Shown: positions 8,757 through 18,227 of the stretch, piece after piece | Layout: each line of letters opens with the position of its first letter | Position numbering within the stretch: the first letter of the stretch is position 1 | From: JAVJST01 sp965229715 | GTDB lineage: Bacteria; Pseudomonadota; Alphaproteobacteria; Rhodospirillales; Casp-alpha2 | Assembly: GCA_965229715.1 (NCBI GenBank) | Contig: CBDDJL010000002.1 | Location: 1,488,001-1,552,000 of the forward strand | DNA length: 64,000 nt | Direction of reading: 5' to 3' | Notes under the pieces: generated by a model | The model's input: the letters and a program-made list of their open reading frames with translations, nothing else | Told to the model about the DNA's origin: nothing | Databases searched by the model: none | Made by a program: the position numbers and the translations under genes

Positions 8757-9038
8757 ATGTTCGGATTATCCCTGACCAAGCTGCTGTTCACCGTCGCCGC
8801 CATCGCGGCTGTGTGGTACGGCTTCAAATTCATGCAGCGGGTTCAGGACCGCGATGGCGATCGGGTCGGACGTCGGGCGGGCCGTCCCGGTGTCAACAAG
8901 GATAGCGGCAACCGTCCGGCGCCGAAGGATGCCGACGCCGAAGTCGAGACCATGATCGAGTGCCGGACCTGCGGCAGTTTCGTCGCGGCCGACGGTGCCC
9001 GATCGTGCGGCCGCGAGGACTGTCCGTATCCGGGATAA
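8757..9038 (+). CDS. Small membrane protein with C-terminal zinc ribbon
   Basis: A 93-residue protein with one N-terminal transmembrane helix (residues 4-24, LTKLLFTVAAIAAVWYGF) and a basic, Gly/Asp-rich linker. The C-terminal Cys cluster (ECRTCGSF ... CGREDCPYPG) has the spacing of a zinc ribbon. The architecture resembles PP0621-type small proteins. Similar genes often precede glyQ in Alphaproteobacteria. Function unknown. It is on the same strand as glyQ, 191 bp upstream. Confidence 0.75.
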   Translation: MFGLSLTKLLFTVAAIAAVWYGFKFMQRVQDRDGDRVGRRAGRPGVNKDSGNRPAPKDADAEVETMIECRTCGSFVAADGARSCGREDCPYPG

Positions 9039-9229
9039 ACCCGGGGCAGTATCCCGGCTAGGTGCTGGGTTCGGCGGGGCTCCGGTCGACCGGCAAAATT
9101 CCCTGAAAATCTGGGCTGCGCGCGTCATTCCGGCGTGTTGACCGGGTTTGGACCCGCGTTTATGTTGCAGCGCACTCAAAACCGGTTCCGATTCGGTCCT
9201 GCCGATCGGCCATATCAAAAAGTTCTGCC

Positions 9230-10132
9230 ATGTCGAGCGCGGCGAACCCGGAAACCTGCTTTCAGAACCTGATCCTGACCCTGCAGCGGTTTTGGGCGGA
9301 CCGGGGGTGTGTGATCGTGCAGCCGTTCGATATCGAGGTCGGCGCCGGCACGTTCCATCCGGCGACGACGCTGCGTGCGCTCTGGCCCGACCAGTGGAAT
9401 GCCGCCTATGTGCAGCCGTCGCGCCGTCCGACCGACGGCCGTTACGGTGAGAATCCGAACCGGTTACAGCACTACTACCAGTTTCAGGTCATCATGAAGC
9501 CGTCGCCGGCGGATATACAGGACCTGTATCTCGACAGCCTGCGGGCAATCGGGATCAAACCCGAACAGCACGACATCCGTTTCGTCGAAGACGACTGGGA
9601 AAGCCCGACGCTGGGCGCCTGGGGCCTTGGCTGGGAGGTCTGGTGCGACGGCATGGAAGTGACCCAGTTCACCTATTTCCAGCAGGTCGGCGGCATCGAT
9701 TGCAACCCGGTGCCGGTCGAACTGACCTACGGGCTCGAGCGTCTCGCCATGTACGTCCAGGGCGTCGAGAACGTCTACGATCTCGATTGGGACGGCGTGC
9801 CGAGAGAGAAGGGCGGCAAGACCTACGGCGACATCTTCAAGGAGAACGAGGTTCAACATTCGGCCTACAATTTCGAGATCGCCGACACCGACCGGCTGCG
9901 CCGCCATTTCGAGGACGCCGAGGCCGAGTGCGCCCTGATCCTCGAGCGCGATTTGCCGCTGCCGGCCTATGACCAGTGCCTGAAGGCGAGCCATCTGTTC
10001 AACCTGCTCGACGCGCGGGGCGTCATCAGCGTTACCGAGCGCCAGGCGTACATCGGCCGCGTGCGCGCGCTCGCGAAGAAGTGCTGCGAGCAGTGGGTGG
10101 CAGTTCACGAGCAAGCGGGAGAGGACAGGTGA
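9230..10132 (+). CDS. glyQ: Glycyl-tRNA synthetase alpha subunit
   Basis: 300 residues, the normal size for the catalytic alpha subunit of the bacterial alpha2beta2 glycyl-tRNA synthetase, which charges tRNA-Gly in the cytoplasm. The near-invariant start (CFQNLILTLQRFWADRGCVI), the QPFDIEVGAGTFHPATTLR block and the motif-3 region are all recognisable. glyS follows 126 bp downstream with an inverted-repeat element in between. Confidence 0.97.
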   Translation: MSSAANPETCFQNLILTLQRFWADRGCVIVQPFDIEVGAGTFHPATTLRALWPDQWNAAYVQPSRRPTDGRYGENPNRLQHYYQFQVIMKPSPADIQDLYLDSLRAIGIKPEQHDIRFVEDDWESPTLGAWGLGWEVWCDGMEVTQFTYFQQVGGIDCNPVPVELTYGLERLAMYVQGVENVYDLDWDGVPREKGGKTYGDIFKENEVQHSAYNFEIADTDRLRRHFEDAEAECALILERDLPLPAYDQCLKASHLFNLLDARGVISVTERQAYIGRVRALAKKCCEQWVAVHEQAGEDR

Positions 10133-10155
10133 TGATGCCGTCTTTCGCAAATGAA

Positions 10156-10226
10156 AACCACCGAGGCACAGAGGCACAGAGAAGGCCCGGAGAAAGCCCC
10201 CTCGGTGCCTCTGTGCCTCGGTGGTT
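10156..10226. repeat. Inverted-repeat (MITE-like) element between glyQ and glyS
   Basis: Two perfect 22-bp arms (10156-10177 and 10205-10226), built of the ACCGAGGCACAGAGGCAC motif and its complement, flank a 27-bp centre. The same style of CACAGAGGCACAGAG palindrome is found dispersed in many bacterial genomes. It is open in the glyS frame, giving a spurious N-terminal extension of GlyS with the giveaway peptides TTEAQRHRE and VPLCLGG. Confidence 0.85.
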
Positions 10227-10258
10227 CGACTCTTCCCTCTGCCAAAGAGGGTGCAGCG

Positions 10259-12418
10259 ATGCCTGAACTCCTGCTCGAAATCCTCAGCGAAGAAATTCCC
10301 GCGCGTATGCAGGCGAAGGCGGCGGACGACCTGAAGCGGCTGCTGACGGACGGCCTGAAGGATGCCGGACTCGCCTTCGAGAACGCGCGGACTTACGTCA
10401 CGCCGCGCCGGCTGGTGTTCGTCGCCGACGGCATCCCGGAGAGCACGCCCGATATCGCGGAAGAACGCCGCGGCCCCCGCGCCGACGCGCCGGAACAGGC
10501 CATCGCCGGATTCAAGGGATCGCTGCCCGAGGGCGCGCAGATCGAGGAGCGCGAAACGCCGAAAGGCACCTTCCTGTTCGCCCAGGTCGAGAAGAAGGGC
10601 GAGGCGGCGGGCGAGGTGCTCGGGACGCTGATCGGCGGCCTGATGAGCCGGTTCCAGTGGCCCAAGTCCATGCGCTGGGGCATCGGACAGCTCCGCTGGG
10701 TGCGGCCGATCCACCGGGCATCGTTTCTGTTCTCGGGCGAGGTGACGCTGTTGCACGCGTTCGGCACGGCGGCCAGCGCCGAGGAGAAGGACCGCACGCA
10801 TTTCGTCACCTACGGTCATCGCTTCCTCGCGCCCGACGCCATCGAGGTTGCGGACTTCGCTGGCTACGAGGCGAAGCTGCGCGCGGCGCATGTGCTGATC
10901 GATCCGGACGAGCGCAAGCAGGTCATCAAGGCGGACGCGGAAAAACTGGCGGCTGACGCAGGTCTTACGCTGCGTGACGACCCGGGGCTTCTGGATGAGG
11001 TCGCGGGACTCGTCGAATGGCCGGTGCCGCTGCTGGGCAAGATCGACGATGCCTTCATGGACCTGCCGCCAGAGGTGCTAGTCACGACCATGCGCACCAA
11101 CCAGAAATATTTCGTTTGCGAGAACGCAGACGGCACGCTCGCCAACCGCTTCGTGATCACGTCGAACACCACGGCCGCGCCGGAAAACGTCATCGCCGGG
11201 AACGAGCGCGTGCTGCGCGCGCGGCTCGCCGACGCACGGTTCTTCTGGGATACCGACCGCGAGCGCACGCTGGCGAGCCGCGCCCCGGCGCTCAAGGACC
11301 GGGTGTTCCACGCCAAGCTCGGCACGCTGGACGACAAGGCCGACCGGTTGCAGGCATTGGCGACCGATCTCGCACAGTACGTCGACGGCGCCGATAAGGA
11401 CAAGGTGCGCTCGGCCGCCCGGCTCGCGAAGTGCGATCTATCGACCGGCATGGTCGGCGAGTTTCCAGAACTGCAGGGCGTCATGGGCCGCTACTATGCG
11501 CTCAATGACGGCGAGAGTGCCGAGGTCGCCGACGCCATCGCCGAACACTACTCGCCGCTCGGCCCCAACGATGCTTGCCCGACTAAACCGGTCAGCGTCT
11601 GTGTCGCGCTCGCCGACAAGATCGACACGCTGGTCGGGTTCTTCGGCATCGACGAGAAGCCGACCGGATCGAAGGACCCGTTCGCGCTCCGCCGCTCGGC
11701 GCTCGGCGTCATTCGCCTGATCGTCGAGAACAGGCTGCATTTCCCGCTAATTCGCGTTTTCGGGAAAGCGCATAAACTGATTAAAGACCCAATCGACACC
11801 GAGACAATCAGGCACGATGTTGAACCGCCGCAAAAAGGGGAAGGTTTCTCAGTCAAAGAGCATTCCAAGTTTGGCCCTGTTGACGAAGTTGCATCAGATT
11901 TACTCGTCTTCTTCGCCGACCGGCTGAAGGTGCATCTGCGCGAACAGGGCGTGCGGCACGACCTTGTCGATGCGGTCTTTGCGACCGGCGGCGAGGACGA
12001 TCTGGTGCGCCTGCTGGCGCGGGTCGAGGCGCTGCGGCTGTTCCTCGAAACCGAGGACGGGGCCAATCTGCTGGCGGCCTACAAGCGCGCCGCCAACATC
12101 CTCAAGATCGAGGAGAAAAAGGACGGCAAATCCTATGCTGGCGACGTCGTGCCGGCTCTCCTCGTTGAGGATGCCGAGCGGGCGCTGCATGACGGTCTCG
12201 CCAAGGCGGCGCCGGAAATCGCCGCCGCCATTGAGGGCGAGGACTTCGCCGACGCCATGGCGCGGGTCGCGGTACTGCGCCCGCTGGTCGATGCGTTTTT
12301 CGACGACGTGACAGTCAACGCGGACGATGCGGACCTCCGTGAAAATCGTTTGAACATGCTGGCGGCGATCAGACGGGCGCTCGGCCCCATCGCCGACTTT
12401 TCGAAGATCGAGGGATAA
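10259..12418 (+). CDS. glyS: Glycyl-tRNA synthetase beta subunit
   Basis: About 719 residues from the ATG at 10259 (MPELLLEILSEEIPARMQ, the canonical family start), which has AGAGGG upstream. The frame is open further upstream only because it reads through the inverted repeat. GlyS carries the tRNA-binding and HD-like domains and the C-terminal anticodon-binding domain (DRLKVHLREQGVRHDLVDAV). Around residues 495-550 there is an extra A/T-richer segment not expected in the family (11740-11912, see findings). It partners GlyQ. Confidence 0.97.
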   Translation: MPELLLEILSEEIPARMQAKAADDLKRLLTDGLKDAGLAFENARTYVTPRRLVFVADGIPESTPDIAEERRGPRADAPEQAIAGFKGSLPEGAQIEERETPKGTFLFAQVEKKGEAAGEVLGTLIGGLMSRFQWPKSMRWGIGQLRWVRPIHRASFLFSGEVTLLHAFGTAASAEEKDRTHFVTYGHRFLAPDAIEVADFAGYEAKLRAAHVLIDPDERKQVIKADAEKLAADAGLTLRDDPGLLDEVAGLVEWPVPLLGKIDDAFMDLPPEVLVTTMRTNQKYFVCENADGTLANRFVITSNTTAAPENVIAGNERVLRARLADARFFWDTDRERTLASRAPALKDRVFHAKLGTLDDKADRLQALATDLAQYVDGADKDKVRSAARLAKCDLSTGMVGEFPELQGVMGRYYALNDGESAEVADAIAEHYSPLGPNDACPTKPVSVCVALADKIDTLVGFFGIDEKPTGSKDPFALRRSALGVIRLIVENRLHFPLIRVFGKAHKLIKDPIDTETIRHDVEPPQKGEGFSVKEHSKFGPVDEVASDLLVFFADRLKVHLREQGVRHDLVDAVFATGGEDDLVRLLARVEALRLFLETEDGANLLAAYKRAANILKIEEKKDGKSYAGDVVPALLVEDAERALHDGLAKAAPEIAAAIEGEDFADAMARVAVLRPLVDAFFDDVTVNADDADLRENRLNMLAAIRRALGPIADFSKIEG

Positions 12419-12439
12419 AGTTTTGGGGGCCTCCATCAC

Positions 12440-15103
12440 ATGACCAAGTGGATTTACACCTTCGGGGACGGCAAGGCGGAAGGCGCGGCCGACATGAAGA
12501 ACCTGCTCGGCGGCAAGGGCGCGAACCTCGCCGAGATGTCCAGCCTCGGCATTCCGGTGCCGCCGGGCTTCACCATCACGACCGAGGTCTGCACCCATTA
12601 CACGGCGAACGACGGCGCCTATCCCGACGGCCTCGAGGCCGAACTCGACGCCGCCATGCAGGCCATGGAGGCGGCCCTCGGCCACACCTTCGGCGGGTCC
12701 GAAAAGCCGCTGCTGGTTTCCGTCCGCTCGGGCGCCAGGGCGTCGATGCCGGGCATGATGGACACCGTGCTCAACCTCGGTCTCAACGACGAGACCGTCG
12801 AGGCGCTGGCCCGCGAGAGCGGCGACGAGCGCTTCGCCTTCGACAGCTACCGGCGGTTCATCCAGATGTTCGGCGACGTGGTGCTCGGCGTCGAGCACCA
12901 CGCCTTCGAGGACATTCTGGAAGACCACAAGCTGCGCCTCGGCATCAATCTCGATACCGCGCTGACGGCGGAGCACTGGCGGGCTGTCATCGAGGACTAC
13001 AAGCGCGAGGTTCAGGAAACCCTCGGCAAGCCGTTCCCGCAGGATCCCAAGGAGCAACTCTGGGGCGCGATCGCCGCCGTCTTCGGCAGCTGGATGAACG
13101 ACCGCGCCGTGGTCTATCGCAAGCTGCACGACATTCCTGCTGAATGGGGCACGGCGGTCAACGTGCAGGCCATGGTGTTCGGCAACATGGGCGACGACTG
13201 CGCGACCGGCGTGTGCTTTTCGCGCAATCCGTCGACCGGCGAGAACGCCTTCTACGGCGAGTTCCTGATCAACGCCCAGGGCGAGGACGTGGTCGCCGGC
13301 ATTCGCACGCCGCAGCCGCTCACCATTGCCGAGAAGGCGGAGCAGGGTACCAACCTGCCGTCCATGGAAGAGACCATGCCGGTGACCTACGGTGAGCTGT
13401 GCGACGTACGCGCGCGCCTCGAAGCGCACTACAAGGACATGCAGGACATGGAGTTCACCATCCAGCAGGGCAAGCTCTGGATGCTGCAGACCCGGTCCGG
13501 CAAACGCACCGCGAAGGCGGCACTGAAAATTGCGCTGGATTTCGTACGCGAGAAGATCATCACAAGAGAAGAGGCGATCCTGCGTCTCGATCCGGGTCAA
13601 CTCGGCCAGTTGCTGCATCCGATGCTCGACCCGAACGCGCCCCGGGAACTGATCGGCCGCGGGTTGCCGGCGTCGCCGGGCGCCGCGACGGGCCGCGTCG
13701 TGTTCTCGGCCAAGGATGCCGAGCTGTGGTCCAACAATGGCGAGAAGGTCATTCTCGTCCGTACCGAAACCAGCCCGGAAGACATTTCGGGCATGCACGT
13801 GTCCGAAGGCGTGCTGACGACGCGGGGCGGCATGACCAGTCACGCTGCCGTGGTCGCGCGCGGCATGGGCAAGCCGTGCGTCTCCGGCGCCGGCGACCTG
13901 CAGGTTAGCGTCAAGGACAAGACCATGCGCTCCATTGCCGGCGAATTCAGCGAGGGCGATGTGATCACCATCGACGGCTCGAACGGCGAGGTCATGGCCG
14001 GTGAGGTGGCCACGATTCAACCGGAACTATCCGGCGATTTCGCGGAACTCATGGAGTGGGTCGACGGGTACCGACGGCTCGGCATCCGGGCTAATGCGGA
14101 AACACCGCTCGATGCCGAAACGGCACGCAAGTTCGGGGCCGAGGGCATCGGTCTCAGCCGCACCGAGCACATGTTCTTCGATCCGGCCCGGATCGTCCAC
14201 ATGCGCCAGATGATCCTCTCGAAGACCGAGGAGCAACGCCGCGCGGCGCTCGATAAACTGCTGCCCTACCAGCGCCAGGATTTTGCCGACTTGTTCGGGA
14301 TCATGGCCGGCTTGCCGGTGACGATCCGGCTGCTCGATCCGCCGCTGCACGAGTTCATTCCGCACGGCGAGGCGGAAATGCAGGACGTCGCCGATGCCGC
14401 CGGCGTATCGGTTGCGGCGGTGCGCGAGCGTGCCGAGCAGCTTCACGAGGTCAATCCGATGCTCGGCCATCGCGGCTGCCGTCTCGGCATGACCTATCCG
14501 GAAATCTACGAGATGCAGGCCCGCGCCATCTTCGAGGCCGCCGCCGAAGTCGCCAAGGCTGGCGGCGCGGCGAAGCCCGAGGTGATGATCCCGCTGATCG
14601 TCAACCGTCGCGAGTTCGACGTCTTCAAGGTCATGGTCGACGACATCGCCAAGACCGTGATGGAAGAAACCGGCACCGAGATCGAGTACCTTGTCGGCAC
14701 CATGGTCGAGTTGCCGCGCGCCGTGTTGCGCGCCGACGATATCGCGCTGTCGGCCGAGTTCTTCTCGTTCGGCACCAACGACCTGACGCAGACATGCTTC
14801 GGTTTCTCGCGCGACGACGCGGGCTCGTTCCTCGACGTCTATTACGCCAAGGGCGTGCTGGCGAACGATCCCTTCGTCACCATCGACCGCAACGGCGTCG
14901 GCGAACTGGTCCGGATCGGCGTCGAACGCGGCAGAAAATCGAGACCCGACATCAAGCTCGGCATCTGCGGCGAACACGGCGGCGATCCGGCGTCGGTCGC
15001 GTTCTGTCACGAAATCGGCCTCGATTACGTGTCGTGCTCGCCCTACCGGGTACCGGTGGCGCGGCTTGCCGCGGCCCAGGCCGCGCTTCACGCGCAGGAC
15101 TGA
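12440..15103 (+). CDS. ppdK: Pyruvate, phosphate dikinase
   Basis: 887 residues, full length for PPDK, which interconverts pyruvate + ATP + Pi with PEP + AMP + PPi. The N-terminal ATP-grasp domain begins WIYTFGDGKAEG and includes LLGGKGANLAEM. The swivelling phospho-His domain has GGMTSHAAVVARGMGKPCV near residue 464. The C-terminal PEP/pyruvate barrel ends with the catalytic-Cys region LGICGEHGGDP. It starts 21 bp after glyS and is followed 7 bp later by a phosphorylase gene, so it is probably part of one transcript. Confidence 0.97.
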   Translation: MTKWIYTFGDGKAEGAADMKNLLGGKGANLAEMSSLGIPVPPGFTITTEVCTHYTANDGAYPDGLEAELDAAMQAMEAALGHTFGGSEKPLLVSVRSGARASMPGMMDTVLNLGLNDETVEALARESGDERFAFDSYRRFIQMFGDVVLGVEHHAFEDILEDHKLRLGINLDTALTAEHWRAVIEDYKREVQETLGKPFPQDPKEQLWGAIAAVFGSWMNDRAVVYRKLHDIPAEWGTAVNVQAMVFGNMGDDCATGVCFSRNPSTGENAFYGEFLINAQGEDVVAGIRTPQPLTIAEKAEQGTNLPSMEETMPVTYGELCDVRARLEAHYKDMQDMEFTIQQGKLWMLQTRSGKRTAKAALKIALDFVREKIITREEAILRLDPGQLGQLLHPMLDPNAPRELIGRGLPASPGAATGRVVFSAKDAELWSNNGEKVILVRTETSPEDISGMHVSEGVLTTRGGMTSHAAVVARGMGKPCVSGAGDLQVSVKDKTMRSIAGEFSEGDVITIDGSNGEVMAGEVATIQPELSGDFAELMEWVDGYRRLGIRANAETPLDAETARKFGAEGIGLSRTEHMFFDPARIVHMRQMILSKTEEQRRAALDKLLPYQRQDFADLFGIMAGLPVTIRLLDPPLHEFIPHGEAEMQDVADAAGVSVAAVRERAEQLHEVNPMLGHRGCRLGMTYPEIYEMQARAIFEAAAEVAKAGGAAKPEVMIPLIVNRREFDVFKVMVDDIAKTVMEETGTEIEYLVGTMVELPRAVLRADDIALSAEFFSFGTNDLTQTCFGFSRDDAGSFLDVYYAKGVLANDPFVTIDRNGVGELVRIGVERGRKSRPDIKLGICGEHGGDPASVAFCHEIGLDYVSCSPYRVPVARLAAAQAALHAQD

Positions 15104-15110
15104 CGGCAGG

Positions 15111-15899
15111 ATGGCGGGCGACGGACCCCCGATCCTCCGCGGCAAGATCCACGCCGAGCCGTCCGCCTTTAAACCCGAGAACCTGCTGCGCGAGGCGCGC
15201 CGGCAAAAAGGGCTGAAACCGGCGTCCGTTCCCGCTGTCTGTCTGCTCGATCCCGACGGCGACATCGCTAGACGGCTGTTGGCCGACGGGCGCGGCCGTA
15301 TCGACGAAACCTGGGCCTGTTATCACACCGATCTCGTCGTCGCGGCGGTCGATGGCCTCCGGTTCGGCGTGATCGGCTGCGCCGTCGGCGCATCCTATGC
15401 GGTGCTGATCGCAGAGGAATTGTTTGCTGCCGGCTGCGAGCTGCTCGTCAGCATCACGTCATCGGGACAATTGGCGGACGTTCAGGCGCCGCCCTATTAC
15501 GTCTTGATCGAGCGTGCGCTGCGCGACGAAGGCACCAGCTATCACTACATGCCGCCCGCCGACTACAGTACGGCGCCCGGTGATCTCATCGAGGCGCTGG
15601 CCGGTGCATTCGCGGAGCTTGCCGTTCCGGTCATTGGCGGCGGTGTGTGGACGACGGACGCGCCGTTCCGCGAGACCGAAGCGGCGATTGAGGAAATGTC
15701 GACACGCGGTCTGCTCGCCGTCGAGATGGAAGCCGCGGCGCTCTATGCCTTTGCCGAGGCGCGCAAACGCTCCGTGATCTGCTTCGCGCATGTCACCAAC
15801 CGGATGGCGCGGAACGAGGGCGATTTCGAGAAGGGCGAGGCAGACGGCACCCGCGATTCGCTGGCTCTTTTACTGACGACGGCTCGACGTCTCATGTGA
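15111..15899 (+). CDS. Nucleoside phosphorylase (PNP/UDP family)
   Basis: 262 residues from the ATG at 15111, just behind the ppdK stop, with GGCAGG as ribosome site. The central beta sheet (FGVIGCAVGASYAVLIAEEL) and the conserved VEMEAAALYAFAE substrate-binding segment place it in the PNP_UDP_1 family. These enzymes cleave nucleosides with phosphate. The exact base specificity is not visible. The tight spacing to ppdK suggests cotranscription. Confidence 0.88.
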   Translation: MAGDGPPILRGKIHAEPSAFKPENLLREARRQKGLKPASVPAVCLLDPDGDIARRLLADGRGRIDETWACYHTDLVVAAVDGLRFGVIGCAVGASYAVLIAEELFAAGCELLVSITSSGQLADVQAPPYYVLIERALRDEGTSYHYMPPADYSTAPGDLIEALAGAFAELAVPVIGGGVWTTDAPFRETEAAIEEMSTRGLLAVEMEAAALYAFAEARKRSVICFAHVTNRMARNEGDFEKGEADGTRDSLALLLTTARRLM

Positions 15900-15953
15900 C
15901 GGCCTTGTGTCGCCCATGAAATGCCGGATAATTCCGCATGCTAGGGGAGTGGT

Positions 15954-16478
15954 ATGGTTTCGCTTGGGGTCAGTGGCGGCGGCTGGACGTACGACGTCTT
16001 CGCGCCGGATGAGGACGACCCGCTGATCGAGCCATTTGCGTCGTTTGTCTCGTTGTGGCGCGCCAAACGCGGCGGCAAGCGCTTTCCCGCATGGCAAGAT
16101 TTCGACATCTTGGATTTTTCCGACTGGTGGGGCTGGCTTGCGATCCGCGATATCGTTCCGGCGGAGTCCCTGACGTTCGAATACCGACTCTGGGGAACGC
16201 TCGTGACCGACCTCTATGGCGTCGACATGACGGGCAGGACCGTGAGTCGGGCGGAAGACACCGAAACATCGCTCAGTGTCGGGTTGGCCGAAGAAGACTA
16301 CGTGTTCTACCAGAAGATCATCGAAGACGGTCTGATCGGCCTCATGTGCGGCGAACAGCACTGGCGGGGGCACCGGCATGTTCGCTACGGGGCGCTTTGC
16401 GTGCCGCTGGCCGACGACGGTAAGGCCGTGGATAAAATCCTTTCGGCGGCCCATCCGTTCGAACCGTTGCTGGGCTGA
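15954..16478 (+). CDS. PAS_5-type PAS-domain protein
   Basis: A 174-residue stand-alone PAS-like protein of the alphaproteobacterial PAS_5 group. It has the WRAKRGGKRFPAWQDFD start pattern, a YRLWGTLVTDLYGVDMTGR strand-loop and a C-terminal ALCVPLADDGK strand. A strong ribosome site (GGGGAG) precedes the ATG at 15954. Such proteins have no effector domain. Many genomes carry several, and their function is not established. It converges with the next gene with only 3 bp between stops. Confidence 0.8.
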   Translation: MVSLGVSGGGWTYDVFAPDEDDPLIEPFASFVSLWRAKRGGKRFPAWQDFDILDFSDWWGWLAIRDIVPAESLTFEYRLWGTLVTDLYGVDMTGRTVSRAEDTETSLSVGLAEEDYVFYQKIIEDGLIGLMCGEQHWRGHRHVRYGALCVPLADDGKAVDKILSAAHPFEPLLG

Positions 16479-16481
16479 AGT

Positions 16482-17213
16482 TCAGCGCCGCCGCACCAGA
16501 ACCGTAAAGTCCGGCAGACCGTAGTTTTCGAAGACCTGCAAATCGTCTGAGAGCGTGTCGCGGCAAAAGCGGGCCACGACATCCTTGTCGGCGTAGTAAA
16601 GGCCGTCCATCTGGTCGTCCTTGTAACGCAGATCCAGCATATTGAAAGCAAGAGCCGTGCCGGTGGTTTCCCAGAGCACGTGCAGGCTTGCCTCGACATA
16701 GTCGAGCCATGCTTCGTCCGCTGCCTGAAGCTTCATGTTGAACGTTCCCGATACGAGCGTGTAGTCGGCCGGCGTCTGCGGCCGGGCCGAGCGCCGGAAG
16801 CTGGCGCGCGGATCGCGGATGCGGCGCATGCAGGCGTCGAGCATGGACTGTGTAATGTCATAGCCGACATAGGCGCCGTCCTGCAGGATGGGGTGGTCTT
16901 TCAGGTAATCCCAGAGCGCGCCGTAGCCGCAGCCGAAGTCGCGGACCGTGACGCCGCCTTGCGCGATGTCGGCCGGATCGAAAACACGGCACAGGAAATC
17001 GAAACGACGTCGGACATTGTCCTGGCTGCTCCAGAACACGCCCCTCGGCGTCGGTCCGCACTGGTCAAGCCGGCGTGTGTAGGCGGCGGCAACCGGGCTC
17101 AGCATGCCCGCGGCATCATACAGTACGGACTCCGGCGTGCCCTCAACTGGCGCCGCAGGGTTTCGCGAGGGCGGGAAGGCTTGAGCGAACAAGCGGCGCA
17201 GAAATCCCGCCAC
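16482..17213 (-). CDS. Class I SAM-dependent methyltransferase
   Basis: 243 residues with a GTG start at 17213. The SAM-binding motif I is VRDFGCGYGALWDYL near residue 90, followed by motif II (YVGYDITQSMLD). The N-terminal 60 residues are Pro/Ala-rich, then DDQ-like segments typical of small-molecule methyltransferases. It lies 9 bp downstream of ygfZ and is probably cotranscribed with it. The substrate is unknown. Confidence 0.82.
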   Translation of the reverse strand: MAGFLRRLFAQAFPPSRNPAAPVEGTPESVLYDAAGMLSPVAAAYTRRLDQCGPTPRGVFWSSQDNVRRRFDFLCRVFDPADIAQGGVTVRDFGCGYGALWDYLKDHPILQDGAYVGYDITQSMLDACMRRIRDPRASFRRSARPQTPADYTLVSGTFNMKLQAADEAWLDYVEASLHVLWETTGTALAFNMLDLRYKDDQMDGLYYADKDVVARFCRDTLSDDLQVFENYGLPDFTVLVRRR

Positions 17214-17222
17214 GGCGCCGGC

Positions 17223-18110
17223 TCAGAAGGTGGCCCAGTCGGGCCGCTCCGGTGTCAGCTTTGCGCCGCCGGCTTCGAGGTCGCCGTCCGCGTTGAGAGT
17301 GTCGAGTTTCAGGAGCGCCATGCCGCGGTCGCCGCTTGCCGAGCGCATTTCGCCGACGTTGCGGCCGTCCAGCGTGACGTCGGTGCCGGGTTCCGGCGCT
17401 TCGCCGGCGATGACGACCGGCATCAGGCGCTTCTTGACCAGACCGCGATGTTTCATGCGCGCCGTCACTTCCTGGCCCATGTAGCAGCCTTTCTGCCAGT
17501 CGATGCCGCCGAGCTCATCGAAGCCGCTTTCCATCAATGTCGCCTTGTCGACGACGAGGTCGCGGCTCGCGTCGGGTAGGCCGAGCGACAGCCGGTGGCG
17601 GTCATAGCCTGCGGGATCCGCCGGTTCCATATCGGCCGCGGCGAATAGGGACTTTGCCTTATCCGGCGACGCCAGTACGCGGACACCGGCCGCGGCGAGG
17701 CGCGGATCGACGAAGGCGACGCCGCCGTCGACCTGTTTCGACGTCCCGCGTGTTTCATCGAGTCCCAGCGATGCGGCAACGCCGTCGCCGAACGCGGCAT
17801 GGACCGCATATCGCCCGGACGCGTCCGCGAGATCGACCTTGGCGCGGAGCTTGTACATGGAAAGCCGTTTGATGAAATCGCCGAGGCGCTCGGCTTCACC
17901 TTCGATCAACAGCGTTTCACCGTCGATTGCCATGAAGAAATCGAACAGATACTTGCCCTGGGGCGTCAGGAATGCGCCGTAACCGGACCGTTCCGGCGCA
18001 AGTTTGTTCATGTCGTTGGAAACGATGCCTTGTAAAAACGCCGTTCTGTCTTCGCCGGTTACGGCGATGACGCCACGGTCTTCGAGCCTCGTGTACTGCG
18101 CTTTCGCCAT
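17223..18110 (-). CDS. ygfZ: Folate-binding YgfZ/CAF17 family protein
   Basis: 295 residues of the GcvT-like YgfZ family, folate-dependent proteins that support assembly of iron-sulfur enzymes such as MiaB. The signature K-G-C-Y-x-G-Q-E appears as QKGCYMGQEVTAR near residue 195, and the N-terminus (FLQGIVSNDM) is typical. The ATG at 18110 is preferred because AAGGGGAG lies 9 nt upstream; the TTG at 18119 would directly abut that site. It is divergent from the glycosyltransferase operon. Confidence 0.92.
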   Translation of the reverse strand: MAKAQYTRLEDRGVIAVTGEDRTAFLQGIVSNDMNKLAPERSGYGAFLTPQGKYLFDFFMAIDGETLLIEGEAERLGDFIKRLSMYKLRAKVDLADASGRYAVHAAFGDGVAASLGLDETRGTSKQVDGGVAFVDPRLAAAGVRVLASPDKAKSLFAAADMEPADPAGYDRHRLSLGLPDASRDLVVDKATLMESGFDELGGIDWQKGCYMGQEVTARMKHRGLVKKRLMPVVIAGEAPEPGTDVTLDGRNVGEMRSASGDRGMALLKLDTLNADGDLEAGGAKLTPERPDWATF

Positions 18111-18227
18111 GATGAACAACTCCCCTTGGGTCGGTGCACGGTCGTCGACGTCTCAGGTATGGGCATCGGTGCCAGCCTGCAAGGGCGGTTCGCTTGCGCG
18201 GCCCCACAACGCCTGTATAACAGCGAA

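Noticed and set aside
9464..10891. 475-codon open frame antisense to glyQ/glyS
   Set aside because: It reads through the CACAGAGGCACAGAG palindrome and conserved synthetase genes in the wrong direction.
11900..14020. 706-codon open frame antisense to glyS and ppdK
   Set aside because: It covers parts of two clear genes and consists of low-complexity Ala/Arg/His/Val text; a typical shadow frame of high-GC DNA.
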